Assembly: GCF_001577365.1 (NCBI RefSeq)
Contig: NZ_CP014513.1
Span: forward strand, 1 to 64,000
Source of the DNA: Frondihabitans sp. PAMC 28766
GTDB taxonomy: Bacteria > Actinomycetota > Actinomycetes > Actinomycetales > Microbacteriaceae
Reading direction: 5' to 3'
Length of the DNA stretch: 64,000 bases
Shown here: positions 17,918 through 27,380 of the stretch, one piece after another
Layout of the letters: each line of letters opens with the position of its first letter
Numbering within the stretch: position 1 is the first letter of the stretch
Notes under the pieces: model-generated
Told to the model about the DNA's origin: nothing
Databases searched by the model: none
The model's input: the letters and a program-made list of their open reading frames with translations, nothing else
Made by a program: the position numbers and the translations under genes

Positions 17918-18982
17918 CTACGCGGCGCGACGCCGCGGTGTCGTGACGATCAGCAGCACGACTGCCACCACGACGCCGATGACCGTCTCGACGAGCCGGT
18001 CGCCGACGAGCTCCGACAGCGGCAGCGGCGACGCGAGATGCACCATCACCAGCGCGAGGGGCGTGACCCCGACCACGGCCAGCGCGTAGTTGCGCATCAC
18101 GAAGAGCTCGGCCCACACCTGCGCGGCGGCCACCACGACGAGCAGCACCCAGAGCGGCGGGTTCAGCCCGAGGACGGCCGTGGCGATGGCCAGCCCCAGG
18201 ACGGTACCGGCGAGACGCTGCGTGCCGCGCCCGAGCTGGGCGCCCAGCGTCGCACCCGCGAGGGGCACCGTGGCAGCGACGGCCGCCCAGTACGGGTGGC
18301 CGATGCCGACAGCCGTCGCGATGCCTCCGGCCAGCAGAGGCGCGAGCGTGTAGCGCGCGATGTCGAGCCGGGCGCCGGGCGCCGCCAGGGTCTTACGAAA
18401 CGGAACCACCGGCCGCGCCGGGTGCTTGACCGATGCGCCGGGCGGCGCGAGCCGCCCGAGCTGCCCGATGCCGACGGCGAGCGCTGCGGCCGCGAGGGGC
18501 AGCGCCGACGCCCGGACGAGGTCGATCGGGGCGTGGCCGAACGCCGATGTGCTGCCGGCCGCGAACACCATGAAGAGCGACGGCACCGGCAGGAGGCCGA
18601 TGCGGCGAGCGACGAGCAGCCCGGTGAGCGACAGCGCCGCGATGACGACGACGGCGAGCGACGACGCCGGCGCCACCAGCCCCACCAGCGTGCCGACGAA
18701 GACCGACGCCGACAGGCAGAGCCCCGCGGTGACCTGCATCCGCAGTCGCGCCGCGTAGCTGGAGTGCCTCCCGAAGACGGCCGCCATGGCCCCGAACGTG
18801 GCAAACAGCGTCAGGTTCGCGTGGCCGGTCAGCGACAGGGCCGCGATGGGCACGACGACTGAGACGGCGGCACGCACGGCGCCCCAGTGGGCTCGGTCGT
18901 GCGGCAGGACCGAGAGGAGCTCAGCGCGCCAGTCGGCAGCAGTGCTGGGCGAAGACGTGCTGGTGATGGTTCCCGAGGTCAT
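17918..18982 (-). CDS. FUSC-family membrane protein
   Basis: A 354-residue integral membrane protein with roughly ten hydrophobic segments in two clusters, separated by a short hydrophilic stretch around VKHPARPVVPFRKTLAAPGA. This is the FUSC/aromatic-acid-exporter-like arrangement, with GHANLTLFATFGAMAAVFGR near the N-terminus and LGAQLGRGTQRLAGTVLGLA in the second half, the usual GxRxxGTxxG motif. Such proteins are thought to export aromatic acids or related compounds. The substrate is unknown here. ATG 18982 was preferred to upstream in-frame starts because AGGATG lies just before it and an AT-rich promoter-like stretch follows at about 18990-19020. Confidence 0.72.
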   Translation of the reverse strand: MTSGTITSTSSPSTAADWRAELLSVLPHDRAHWGAVRAAVSVVVPIAALSLTGHANLTLFATFGAMAAVFGRHSSYAARLRMQVTAGLCLSASVFVGTLVGLVAPASSLAVVVIAALSLTGLLVARRIGLLPVPSLFMVFAAGSTSAFGHAPIDLVRASALPLAAAALAVGIGQLGRLAPPGASVKHPARPVVPFRKTLAAPGARLDIARYTLAPLLAGGIATAVGIGHPYWAAVAATVPLAGATLGAQLGRGTQRLAGTVLGLAIATAVLGLNPPLWVLLVVVAAAQVWAELFVMRNYALAVVGVTPLALVMVHLASPLPLSELVGDRLVETVIGVVVAVVLLIVTTPRRRAA

Positions 18983-19058
18983 GGCATCCTGGTTCAAATA
19001 GTTTTTAGACAAAACCATTCTACGACGCGAGAACCTCTCGGTCCAGAGGCTGTGACCG

Positions 19059-19703
19059 TCAGCTGCCGGCGCGCACGCCCTTCGCGAGGTTCGCCACGAG
19101 CTCGTCGTGGTTCTGCTTGACGACGTAGGCGGGCTGGTCGCGTTCGACGCGCCAGCTCTCGGAGAGCGGGCTCACGTCGACGGTGTCGAAGCCGAACTCG
19201 TCGTACAGGCGCGTGACCAGCTCGGCCGCGTCGGCGAAGTCGCTCGACGTGGCGAGGGCGCGACGGTTCGGGGCCCCTGCGGGGAGGCCGTCCGTGGTGA
19301 TGTCGGCCGCGCCGATGTGGTTGAAGCCCTTGGCGACACGGCTGGTCGGCAGATGGCGCTGGAGCATGGCCGAGACGGTGTCCTGGCCGTTGTCGAGGGC
19401 CTCGATGTGACCGTCGCGCTCGAAGTAGTAGTTGTTGGTGTCGATGACGACCTTGCCCGCCAGAGGCTCGACGGGGATCTTGTCGTAGGCCTTCAGGGGC
19501 ACCGTGACGACGACGAAGTCGCCCGCTGCGCCGGCGCCGACACTCGTGGCAGCGGAGGCCTTCGGCCCGAGGTCCCCGACGAGCTCGGCGAGGGTCTCCG
19601 GCCCACGCGAATTGCTGATCACGACGTCATAGCCGTGGGTGATGGCCGCGCGCGCGACCTGGCTGCCGATGTTGCCGGCTCCGATGATTCCGATGGTTGT
19701 CAT
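19059..19703 (-). CDS. NADPH-dependent F420 reductase-like NAD(P)-binding protein
   Basis: A 214-residue Rossmann-fold protein of the NADP/F420 oxidoreductase family. The nucleotide-binding loop is IGIIGAGNIGSQVAR at the very N-terminus. It is followed by VVISNSRGPETLAELV (the NRGP turn favours NADP), DFVVVTVPLKAYDKIP, VVIDTNNYY and VAKGFNHIGAADI. Many relatives annotated this way do not use F420, so the cofactor is open. An in-frame ATG at 19718 is an alternative start with no better ribosome-binding site. Confidence 0.75.
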   Translation of the reverse strand: MTTIGIIGAGNIGSQVARAAITHGYDVVISNSRGPETLAELVGDLGPKASAATSVGAGAAGDFVVVTVPLKAYDKIPVEPLAGKVVIDTNNYYFERDGHIEALDNGQDTVSAMLQRHLPTSRVAKGFNHIGAADITTDGLPAGAPNRRALATSSDFADAAELVTRLYDEFGFDTVDVSPLSESWRVERDQPAYVVKQNHDELVANLAKGVRAGS

Positions 19704-19797
19704 GGTGGTGGCAACCATCGCAGACCGCCGTCGATTCCGTGATGAGGTTGTGAGGATCCTGAGCCCTCGTGTTGAGGGGATTCCCAGGCGCTCGATT

Positions 19798-19826
19798 TGC
19801 CCGAGGCGAGCGTCGTGTCTAGCGTG
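19798..19826 (+). promoter_or_regulatory. Candidate promoter for the rpf-like gene
   Basis: TTGCCC (19798-19803) and TAGCGT (19821-19826), 17 bases apart, lie about 180 bases upstream of the Rpf-like gene. Transcription from here would include the structured leader at 19845-19998. Confidence 0.4.
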
Positions 19827-19844
19827 GTCGAGTCGCTGCGGTCC

Positions 19845-20654
<810 letters not shown>

Positions 20655-20665
20655 CCCGTGGCCTC

Positions 20666-20729
20666 AGCCCCTCCTTTTCGGCACGATCCCTCCTTCCTAC
20701 GGGAGGAATGACGCCGGAACGGAGGGGCT
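20666..20729. repeat. Intergenic inverted repeat (bidirectional terminator-like)
   Basis: The outer stem AGCCCCTCC pairs with GGAGGGGCT, and the inner stem CCCTCC with GGGAGG around a 9-base tip. The left arm includes CCTTTTCGGCACGATC, which recurs at 49998-50013. It lies between the converging rpf-like gene and the 68-aa gene. Confidence 0.6.
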
Positions 20730-20749
20730 TCGGCGTTGTGCGGGGACGT

Positions 20750-20956
20750 CTAGTGCCGATGCTTCCAGAGGTAGGGAAGGAAGAAGCCGAGGTTCGCGCT
20801 ACCACCCATGGCCGAGCGCACGATCACCTCGGTCTCTCGATCGAACGCTTCGGTCTCGTGCGCATCGCTGCAGTTGCAGACTGACTCGCACTCGTCGATC
20901 AGCTGCCTGATCTCGGCCTTCGTCTCGCGGACGAACCGCCTGGTGTCGTGATCCAT
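20750..20956 (-). CDS. Hypothetical protein (68 aa) with a Cys cluster
   Basis: A 68-residue, mostly charged and helical protein (VRETKAEIRQLIDECE) with a short Cys group, CESVCNC, in the middle. The C-terminus, GGSANLGFFLPYLWKHRH, is more hydrophobic. It has no membrane helix and no family that I recognise. It converges with the rpf-like gene and lies about 65 bases downstream of the COG4705-type membrane gene, so both could be read from the same strand. Confidence 0.4.
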   Translation of the reverse strand: MDHDTRRFVRETKAEIRQLIDECESVCNCSDAHETEAFDRETEVIVRSAMGGSANLGFFLPYLWKHRH

Positions 20957-21022
20957 TGGTCTTCAACGCCTCTCTGCGCCTCATACCGGTCTTCCGTCGT
21001 GACGACTTTGTCGCGACCTCCT

Positions 21023-21793
21023 CTATCGTACGACTGTCGCGGTTGTCTGCGACCGGGCAGGCCGATCCGCGACGGCCAGAATCGCGACCAGCACGGCGAT
21101 CACGACCAACAGCACGAGGCTCACCGGCCCGGTGCCCCAGTCGAGGCCGCCGCGGGCGTGCGAGACGCCCATCCAGTCGGCGTAGGACGCGCCCATCGGC
21201 CGCGTCACGACGTAGGCGAACCAGAAGAACAGGATCGCGCGCGCGCGGCTCACCCCGTAGGCGACGGCCGGGATCGCGATCACCACGGTGAAGACGATCG
21301 CCGACGGCAGATAGCCGAGGTGGAAGGTCGTCGCCGTCAGGTCGCCCGTCGCCGTGCCGAGCGCGAACGTGGCGAGGATCGCGCACCAGTAGAACGCCTC
21401 TCGCCGACGCGTCGTGATGCTGTGGATCGACAGTGTGCCCTCGGTGCGCCGCCACACGACGAAGACCAGGGCCAGCAGGATCGCGAAGGAGGGTGCCGTC
21501 ACGATGTACGGGATGCCGATCACGGCGTGGAGGACGTCGGCGACCATCGTGCCGAACACGCTCACCATGACGACGGCGAACCAGTAGAGCGCGGGCCGGT
21601 AGCGATCGGAGCGGAACTGCAGGAACAGCGCGATCACGAACCCGGCAAAGCCGATGAAGGCACCGACGACCGGGTCGAGGTGCGTGACGAGGAAGTCGGA
21701 CGACGTCTCGCCCATGCCCGTGGTGAGCACCTTGATGATCCAGAACAGCGCGGTGATCTCGGGCACCTTCGAGCGAGCGTAGGAGACGGCCAT
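21023..21793 (-). CDS. COG4705-type multi-span membrane protein
   Basis: A 256-residue protein with about eight transmembrane helices. The N-terminal motif, KVPEITALFWIIKVLTTGMG followed by ETSSDFL, is the hallmark of the COG4705 family of uncharacterised membrane-anchored proteins. Internal symmetry is suggested by a second, related block, YWCAILATFALGTATGDLTA followed by TTFHLGY. No enzymatic motif is visible. An in-frame TTG at 21820 with a G-rich stretch before it is an alternative start. Confidence 0.7.
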   Translation of the reverse strand: MAVSYARSKVPEITALFWIIKVLTTGMGETSSDFLVTHLDPVVGAFIGFAGFVIALFLQFRSDRYRPALYWFAVVMVSVFGTMVADVLHAVIGIPYIVTAPSFAILLALVFVVWRRTEGTLSIHSITTRRREAFYWCAILATFALGTATGDLTATTFHLGYLPSAIVFTVVIAIPAVAYGVSRARAILFFWFAYVVTRPMGASYADWMGVSHARGGLDWGTGPVSLVLLVVIAVLVAILAVADRPARSQTTATVVR

Positions 21794-21853
21794 CTTCCAA
21801 TCCTGCCGCGGAGCCTCCAAGAATCCCCCCAGATCGCCGGCGCGGCAGCAGAC

Positions 21854-21957
21854 CTACGCCGCGACGCCGACCACGTCGATGCCCGCTCGACGCGCTGTCT
21901 GAGCCAGCTGCTCGTCGAACGTCGCGAGGCGGGCCCGGCCTGACTCGGCGACGCAGC
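21854..21957 (-). pseudogene. Remnant of a PIN-domain (VapC-like) toxin gene, C-terminal end only
   Basis: About 30 codons up to TAG 21854-21856 read ESGRARLATFDEQLAQTARR, then AGIDVVGVAA. This is the usual last strand and helix of PIN-domain ribonucleases (LATFDxxLAxxAxxxGxxVV, including the late acidic residue). Upstream, the same frame runs into the TetR gene and no longer resembles PIN. No start codon or antitoxin is nearby, so this looks like a truncated leftover. Confidence 0.45.
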
Positions 21958-22554
21958 TCAGAGGCGACCGGTGGCGCGCGACCACCACTGCGGCGCGCCC
22001 GACGAGATGACGCGCACGGCACGGTCGACGTCGTCGAGGTCGCCGATCACGAGCCACTCCCGCACGGCCGCGACGAACCCGGCGGCGCCGTAGACGGAGA
22101 TCATGGCGACGGCCGAGCCGTCGAGCTCGTCGGGCGGCAGCGGGGCGATGTCGGGGTATTCACGCAGGGCCAGCTCGAGACTGCGCGCGAGGAAGTCGAC
22201 GAGAGTTCGATACACGGGCGACGCGTTGGGGCCGCTGAGAGCCGTGCGGTAGACGTTGGCATGCTCGGCGATGTGATGCAGGAGGGCGGGCTCGGATTCG
22301 CGCAGGACGGTGGCGAGCTCGGACCGCGGTGGCAGCTCCGCCGAATAGGCGGCACCGAACTCTTCGAGGAGCTCGCGGATCGCGAGCGTCAGCAGGTCGG
22401 TCACGCTCGTCGCATGCCGATAGAACGTGTCGCGCGTGACCTCGGCCGCGCGAGCCAACTCCGAGACGGTCACGTCGTCGAGCCGCCCCCGCTCGGCGAA
22501 GGCCAAAACCGTTTTTGTGAGACGGTCGCGACTTCGCCGTGCTCGTGGATCCAT
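21958..22554 (-). CDS. TetR-family transcriptional regulator
   Basis: A 198-residue regulator. The N-terminal HTH includes VTVSELARAAEVTRDTFYRH, the typical TetR helix pair, preceded by a basic helix, RARRSRDRLTKTVLAFAERG. The C-terminal ligand domain is unremarkable and ends in a variable helix. It is divergent from an MFS exporter across a 270-base region, the usual layout for a repressor of its neighbouring efflux pump. The ligand is unknown. Confidence 0.85.
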   Translation of the reverse strand: MDPRARRSRDRLTKTVLAFAERGRLDDVTVSELARAAEVTRDTFYRHATSVTDLLTLAIRELLEEFGAAYSAELPPRSELATVLRESEPALLHHIAEHANVYRTALSGPNASPVYRTLVDFLARSLELALREYPDIAPLPPDELDGSAVAMISVYGAAGFVAAVREWLVIGDLDDVDRAVRVISSGAPQWWSRATGRL

Positions 22555-22619
22555 GCGTTCACCGTAAACCCGACCGCCGGTCAGCCTTTCGGGAGACAGC
22601 GAGGCCCTTCGTCAGGAGA

Positions 22620-22655
22620 GGGTGGGGCCCGCTGACCCATCAGCCGGCCCCACCC
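22620..22655. terminator. Strong GC hairpin in a divergent intergenic region
   Basis: A 16-bp stem with one mismatch: GGGTGGGGCCCGCTGA (22620-22635) pairs with TCAGCCGGCCCCACCC (22640-22655) around a 4-base loop. It sits between two genes transcribed away from each other, where no terminator would be expected. It may insulate the promoters or mark a lost gene. Confidence 0.5.
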
Positions 22656-22769
22656 GTGGCCGGTTGCCGGCCGCGCCCCCAGAGCCCTGATCCATGCCGT
22701 GGGTGCGATCTCAAACTATCAAACATTTGTCAGTAAAACCATCGATTTGCCTCGTCGAAATAGTTGCAG

Positions 22770-22779
22770 AAGACGTCTT
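22770..22779. promoter_or_regulatory. Candidate TetR operator
   Basis: AAGACGTCTT is a perfect 10-bp palindrome flanked by TTGCAG and TTGCAG-like bases, 46 bases upstream of the MFS exporter start. The surrounding region (22710-22780) is unusually AT-rich for this genome, which suits a promoter. Confidence 0.4.
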
Positions 22780-22824
22780 TTGCAGATGGGGAATGTGACT
22801 GGCCGAAGAATGTTTGATCTCAGC

Positions 22825-24063
22825 ATGACCTCGTCAACAGAACGCAGCGGTTGGTCGAGCGTCGCCTCGGTGGCCCTCGGATCCTTCGTGCTCGTGCTCT
22901 CCGAATTCCTGCCCATCGGCCTCCTGCCCTCGATCGCTCAGGGGCTGCACGTCGGGGTCGGCACCGCCGGGCTGATGGTGGTCTTCACAGCCCTGACGGG
23001 CGCGATCGCCGCCCCGGTCGTGACCGTCGCGACGTCGAAGATCGACCGCCGGGCGGTGCTCGTCGGCCTCACGATCCTGCTCGTCGTCGCCGACGGGATC
23101 GCCGCGATCGCGCCGACCTTCGGCGTGCTGCTCGTCGCCCGCATGCTGCTGGGCGTCGGCATCGGCGGGTTCTGGGCCATCGGAGCCGGCATCGCGGGCC
23201 GCCTCGTGCCCGCGGCCTCGGTCATCCGCGCGACGTCGCTGATCACTGCCGGCATCTCGGTCGCCACCGTCGTGAGCCTGCCGCTGGGGGCGTTCGTCTC
23301 GTCGTTGGCATCCTGGCGTCTGGCCTTCGTCATCGGCGGTGTGCTGGGGCTCGTCGCGCTGATGCTGCAGCTGATCCTGCTGCCGCGCATCCCCGCGACG
23401 CACCGGGTGCGGTTCGCTTCGCTGGGCGCACTCCTCAGGATCCCGAGGGCTCGAGTCGGCCTCATCGCCACCGCGTTCGTCTTCGTGGCCCAGTTCGCGG
23501 CCTACACGTATGTCACGCCCTACCTGAAGGACATTGTCGGCGCCGGCCCCGACACGATCACGCTGGCGCTGCTCGTCTTCGGCGTGGCCGGAATCGTCGG
23601 CAACTTCGTCGCGGGGGCGACCCTCAGCCGCAGCGTGCTCGGCACCCTCGGCGTCGCGAAGTTCGTGCTGGCCGGGGCCGTCGTGGCCCTGCCTCTGCTC
23701 GCCCACTCGGTGCCGGGCGTGTTCGCGCTGCTGGTGATCTGGGGATTCGTCTGGGGCGCCCTGCCGCTCGGCACGCAGACCTGGATGGGCGGTGCCTCGC
23801 CGAACGGCAGCGAGAGCGGGCTCGCGCTCTTCGTGACGACGATCCAGTTGTCGATCTCCGTCGGGTCGGTGGCGGGCGGCGCCGTCGTGTCGGCGCTCGG
23901 GATCAGCGCCGACTTCTGGCTGGCGGCCGCGATCGCCGTCGTCGGGGCGGTCGTGCTGATCGCGCTGGGGCTGCGGCGGTCGAATGCGCTGGTGCCGGCG
24001 GCCGCTTCTCCGGCCACGGTCACTGCGGTTGCCGGCGGGTCGGACTGCGTTCCCGCGGCCTGA
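22825..24063 (+). CDS. MFS transporter (DHA1 family exporter)
   Basis: A 412-residue, 12-helix major-facilitator protein. The N-terminal half contains LSEFLPIGLLPSIAQGLHVG, the typical opening of the AraJ/NepI/YdhP-like efflux branch. It also has a loop of KIDRRAVL and LGVGIGGFWAIGAGIAGRLV, the DHA1 motif C region for exporters. The second half has WGALPLGTQTWM. Export of a small metabolite or drug by proton antiport is likely. The divergent TetR gene probably regulates it. In-frame ATGs at 22810 and 22789 are alternative starts, and none has a strong ribosome-binding site. Confidence 0.82.
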   Translation: MTSSTERSGWSSVASVALGSFVLVLSEFLPIGLLPSIAQGLHVGVGTAGLMVVFTALTGAIAAPVVTVATSKIDRRAVLVGLTILLVVADGIAAIAPTFGVLLVARMLLGVGIGGFWAIGAGIAGRLVPAASVIRATSLITAGISVATVVSLPLGAFVSSLASWRLAFVIGGVLGLVALMLQLILLPRIPATHRVRFASLGALLRIPRARVGLIATAFVFVAQFAAYTYVTPYLKDIVGAGPDTITLALLVFGVAGIVGNFVAGATLSRSVLGTLGVAKFVLAGAVVALPLLAHSVPGVFALLVIWGFVWGALPLGTQTWMGGASPNGSESGLALFVTTIQLSISVGSVAGGAVVSALGISADFWLAAAIAVVGAVVLIALGLRRSNALVPAAASPATVTAVAGGSDCVPAA

Positions 24064-24107
24064 CCCCCTGCTGCGTGCCGGGCGGCACGACCCTCGCCGG
24101 GGTGGAG

Positions 24108-26987
24108 TCAGCGCGGGAGACGGGACGCCAGCAGCTCGGCGAGGTGCTGGCCGTGCCGGCCGGCGAGCTGCTCGGCCTGGGTGCGGCACGAGAAGCCGTC
24201 GGCCAGCAGGACGGCGTCGGGAGCCGCGCGAAGTGCGGGCAGCAGCCCGTTCTCGGCCACCGCGACCGAGACGTCGTAGTGCCCCTTCTCCATGCCGAAG
24301 TTTCCGGCCAGACCACAGCAGCCGCTGACCGTCGTGGTCGTGGCTCCTCCCGACGCGAGCAGTGCGGCGTCGGCCTCGAAACCCATCACCGCGTGCTGGT
24401 GGCAGTGCGGTTGCACCACGGCCTCGACGTCGTCGAGCGGCGGAGTCTCCCACCCCGGGGTCCCCCGCAGCAGCTCGGCAAGAGTGAGCGTCGCGTCACT
24501 CACCGCAGCCGCGCGCGGGTCGCCGGGCAGCAGCTCGACGACATCGCTGCGCAGCACCGCAGTGCACGAGGGCTCGAGCCCGACCACCGGCACCCCTTCC
24601 GAGACGAACGGCCACAGCGCGTCGACCGACGAGCGCAGCAGCCGCTTCGCCTGGTCGAGCTGGCCCGTCGTGATCCAGGTGAGGCCGCAGCACTCCTGCC
24701 GCTCGAGCAGGATCGGCTCGTACCCGGCCTGTTCGAGCACGCTCACCGCGGCGATCCCCACCTGTGGTGTCACGCCGTTGGTGAAGCTGTCGGCCCAGAT
24801 GACGACCCGGCCGTGCGGTGCAGCCTGCGGCGAAGTCGACGGCCCGGCTTCGCTCGGCTCGACCCACCTCGCGTCGGCGCGCGACCGCGCGGCCCACCAC
24901 TGCCGCAGCGTCTGCGCCGGCAGCCGCGGCACGTCGCGCCGCGGGTCGGCCCCGGCGAGGCGCAGACATAGGCGCGCCAGCGGGCGGAATCGGCCGGCGA
25001 TGTTCACGACTCGGGCGACGCCGGGCACGGCGGTGAAACGCAACCACAGCGGCAGCCGACCGAACGTGTAGTGCGCGAGCGGTCGGATCCTGCGCTCGTA
25101 GCGGCGATGCAGCACCTCTGATTTGTAGGACGCCATGTCGACGCCGGCCGGGCAGTCGGAGGCGCAGGCACGGCACGAGAGACAGAGGTCGAGCGACTCG
25201 GCCACGGCCGGATCGTCGAAGCCGCGGATGAGTGACCCGTCGATCACCTCTTGCAGCACGCGAGCCCGGCCTCGCGTCGAATCCTTCTCGTCTTTCGTCG
25301 CGAGAAACGACGGGCACATGAAGCCGCCGGTCGACGAGTTGTCGGCTCGGCACTTGCCGACACCGACGCAGCGATGCACAGCCTCCGACAGGTCGCCGTG
25401 ATCGTGCGGCAGCGACAGGCCGCGAACCGGCAGGATGCGAGACAGCGGCACCCGCAGATCGGCGTCGACAGGCGCCGGGTCGAGCACGATGCCGGGGTTC
25501 AGCACGCCGTCGGGGTCGAAGATGCGCCTGAAGTCGGCGAACGCCTGCAGCGCCTCGGGCGAGTACATCACCGGAAGCAGCCCGCTGCGGGCGCGGCCGT
25601 CGCCGTGTTCGCCGGAGAGCGAGCCACCGTGCCGCACGACCAGGGGCGCTGCCTCGTCGAGGAAGGCGCGGAACAGCTCGGGCCCCTGCTCGAGCGGGAA
25701 GTCGAGCCGGGTGTGCACGCAGCCGTCGCCGAAGTGGCCGTACTCCAGGCCGTGCACGCCGTGCTTCTTCTTGAGGGCGGCGAGATCGCGAAGGTAGGCG
25801 CCGAGGTTCTCGACCGGCACCGCCGAGTCCTCCCAGCCGGGCCACGCCGGGCGGCTGTCGCCGGTGGCGGGGTCGATCGCACGGCCGGCGAGACCGACGC
25901 CGTCCTCGCGGATGCGCCAGAGGCGGCGCCCCTCGGGGCCCCGGCCGACGAGACGGCTGTCGCGCGCGCCGGCGGCGGTCCGTGCGACGAGCGCCGCCGC
26001 GGCGTCGGCCTCGTCGTCGGTCGCCCCCTCCAGCTCGACGAAGAGCCAGGCTCCCCCGTCGGGAAGCGACGGCACCGTCTCGGCGCCCCGGGCCAGCCGC
26101 ACGACGTCGACGAGCGGGGCGTCCATGCTCTCGATCGCGACGGGGCGGAGCGGCAGCAGCGACGGCACGTCGTCGGCCGCCGCCGCGACGTCGTCATACG
26201 AGAGCACCACGAGGCTCGTCGATGCGGGGATCGGCACCAGAGAGACGGTTGCCTCGAGCAGGATTCCGCAGGTGCCCTCCGTGCCCGCCAGCGCCTTGGC
26301 GAGGTCACGGCCGCGCTCGGGCAGGAGGTGCTCCAGCCCGAAGCCCGAGCCCTGGCGACCGAAGCGGCCGAGCTCGGTGCGGAAGACGGCGAGGTTGCGG
26401 CTCACCAGGGCGTCGAGTGCGGGGTGAGTGTCCGATCCCTCCCCCACCGTCGTGATCCTGCCGCTGCCCTCGACCATCGTGAGCGAGACGACGTTGTCGG
26501 CCGTGCGGCCCCAGTGGACGGCCCGGGGGCCGCAGGCGTTGTTGCCGATCATGCCGCCGAGGGTGCAACGCGACTGGGTGGACGGGTCGGGCCCGAAGCG
26601 GAGGCCGTGCTCGGCCGCCGCCTTCTGCAGATCGGCGAGGATCACGCCGGGCTGCAGGGTCGCGGTGCGGGCCTCGGGGTCGAGCCGCACGATGCGCGTG
26701 AAGTGACGGCTGAAGTCGAGCACGAGCCCCGCGCCGACGGCGTTGCCCGCGATGCTCGTGCCGGCCCCGCGCGCGGTGACGCTCGAGCCGTTCGCCCGGG
26801 CTGCCTGCACGCACGCGACGACATCGTGCTCGTCGCGCGGGTAGACGACGCCGGTCGGCACGACGCGGTAGTTCGACGCGTCGCTCGAGTACTCGGCGCG
26901 GCGGCGCGCGTCGTCGTCGAGCTCGCCGTGCAGCTCGCTCGCGAGCGCGTCGACCCAGGCCGGGCGGGTCGCGGTGGCTGCGCTCAC
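24108..26987 (-). CDS. FAD-linked oxidase / Fe-S oxidoreductase fusion (D-lactate dehydrogenase, Dld-II type)
   Basis: A 959-residue cytoplasmic or membrane-associated dehydrogenase. Residues about 1-480 form an FAD-binding PCMH plus C-terminal FAD-oxidase unit (VTARGAGTSIAGNAVGAGLV, GGMIGNNACGPRAVHWGR, SGEHGDGRARSG). Residues about 540-650 are a ferredoxin-like part with two cysteine clusters (CVGVGKCR and LDLCLSCRACASDCPAG). The C-terminal part has two CCG-type motifs (RQECCGLTW and VSGCCGLAG). This arrangement matches quinone-linked D-lactate or D-2-hydroxyglutarate dehydrogenases. D-lactate is the better guess given lldD in the same window, but the two genes are not linked. Confidence 0.88.
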   Translation of the reverse strand: MSAATATRPAWVDALASELHGELDDDARRRAEYSSDASNYRVVPTGVVYPRDEHDVVACVQAARANGSSVTARGAGTSIAGNAVGAGLVLDFSRHFTRIVRLDPEARTATLQPGVILADLQKAAAEHGLRFGPDPSTQSRCTLGGMIGNNACGPRAVHWGRTADNVVSLTMVEGSGRITTVGEGSDTHPALDALVSRNLAVFRTELGRFGRQGSGFGLEHLLPERGRDLAKALAGTEGTCGILLEATVSLVPIPASTSLVVLSYDDVAAAADDVPSLLPLRPVAIESMDAPLVDVVRLARGAETVPSLPDGGAWLFVELEGATDDEADAAAALVARTAAGARDSRLVGRGPEGRRLWRIREDGVGLAGRAIDPATGDSRPAWPGWEDSAVPVENLGAYLRDLAALKKKHGVHGLEYGHFGDGCVHTRLDFPLEQGPELFRAFLDEAAPLVVRHGGSLSGEHGDGRARSGLLPVMYSPEALQAFADFRRIFDPDGVLNPGIVLDPAPVDADLRVPLSRILPVRGLSLPHDHGDLSEAVHRCVGVGKCRADNSSTGGFMCPSFLATKDEKDSTRGRARVLQEVIDGSLIRGFDDPAVAESLDLCLSCRACASDCPAGVDMASYKSEVLHRRYERRIRPLAHYTFGRLPLWLRFTAVPGVARVVNIAGRFRPLARLCLRLAGADPRRDVPRLPAQTLRQWWAARSRADARWVEPSEAGPSTSPQAAPHGRVVIWADSFTNGVTPQVGIAAVSVLEQAGYEPILLERQECCGLTWITTGQLDQAKRLLRSSVDALWPFVSEGVPVVGLEPSCTAVLRSDVVELLPGDPRAAAVSDATLTLAELLRGTPGWETPPLDDVEAVVQPHCHQHAVMGFEADAALLASGGATTTTVSGCCGLAGNFGMEKGHYDVSVAVAENGLLPALRAAPDAVLLADGFSCRTQAEQLAGRHGQHLAELLASRLPR

Positions 26988-27038
26988 CGCCCCAGTATGC
27001 GTCCGTCGGCGGCCGTGGTCGCGAAATCGCGATCGCGG

Positions 27039-27284
27039 CTAGTCCTCGGCGGCAGCGGCGGCCTCACGGTCGCGCTGCCGGGCCAGCAACCGCGGCGTCA
27101 GGATCCAGAGCGCGATCGCCCCGGCCACGGCCCGAGCCGCCCCGAAGCAGAGCACGATCACGCCCGTGGCGATTCGGCCGCCGGCGAGAAAGCCCAGGCC
27201 CACGAGCCCGAGCCCGATGTCAACGGCGAAGGGTGCCTTCAACCAGAACAGCAGCCTCCGGGTCGGGTCGTCCATGTGCCCCAT
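27039..27284 (-). CDS. Small two-span membrane protein (81 aa)
   Basis: An 81-residue protein with two hydrophobic helices, about residues 19-37 (FAVDIGLGLVGLGFLAGG) and 39-60 (TGVIVLCFGAARAVAGAIAL). They are followed by a charged tail, RLLARQRDREAAAAAED. I do not recognise the family. ATG 27275, three codons inside, is an alternative start. It is transcribed in the same direction as the Dld-like gene, 50 bases upstream of it, and could be cotranscribed. Confidence 0.5.
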   Translation of the reverse strand: MGHMDDPTRRLLFWLKAPFAVDIGLGLVGLGFLAGGRIATGVIVLCFGAARAVAGAIALWILTPRLLARQRDREAAAAAED

Positions 27285-27306
27285 CCTGCGCCCGTCCCCC
27301 GCCGCA

Positions 27307-27368
27307 CCCTTACCCTTTCGGCTCAGCCGGCCCGACCAGAACGGAAGATCGAGCCGAAAAGGTAAGGG
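27307..27368. repeat. Intergenic inverted repeat
   Basis: CCCTTACCCTTTCGGCTC (27307-27324) pairs with GAGCCGAAAAGGTAAGGG (27351-27368), an 18-bp stem with one mismatch and a 26-base loop. It lies between two minus-strand genes. The ACCTTTTCGG element recurs at 50004 and 50832, and the CCTTTTCGG part at 20673. Confidence 0.65.
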
Positions 27369-27380
27369 AGGGGGAGGAGG

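Noticed and set aside
22834..27365. Very long open frames antisense to the MFS and Dld genes.
   Set aside because: They are low-complexity, rich in Arg, Gly, Asp and His, with no family motifs. This is normal for the reverse strand of GC-rich genes.
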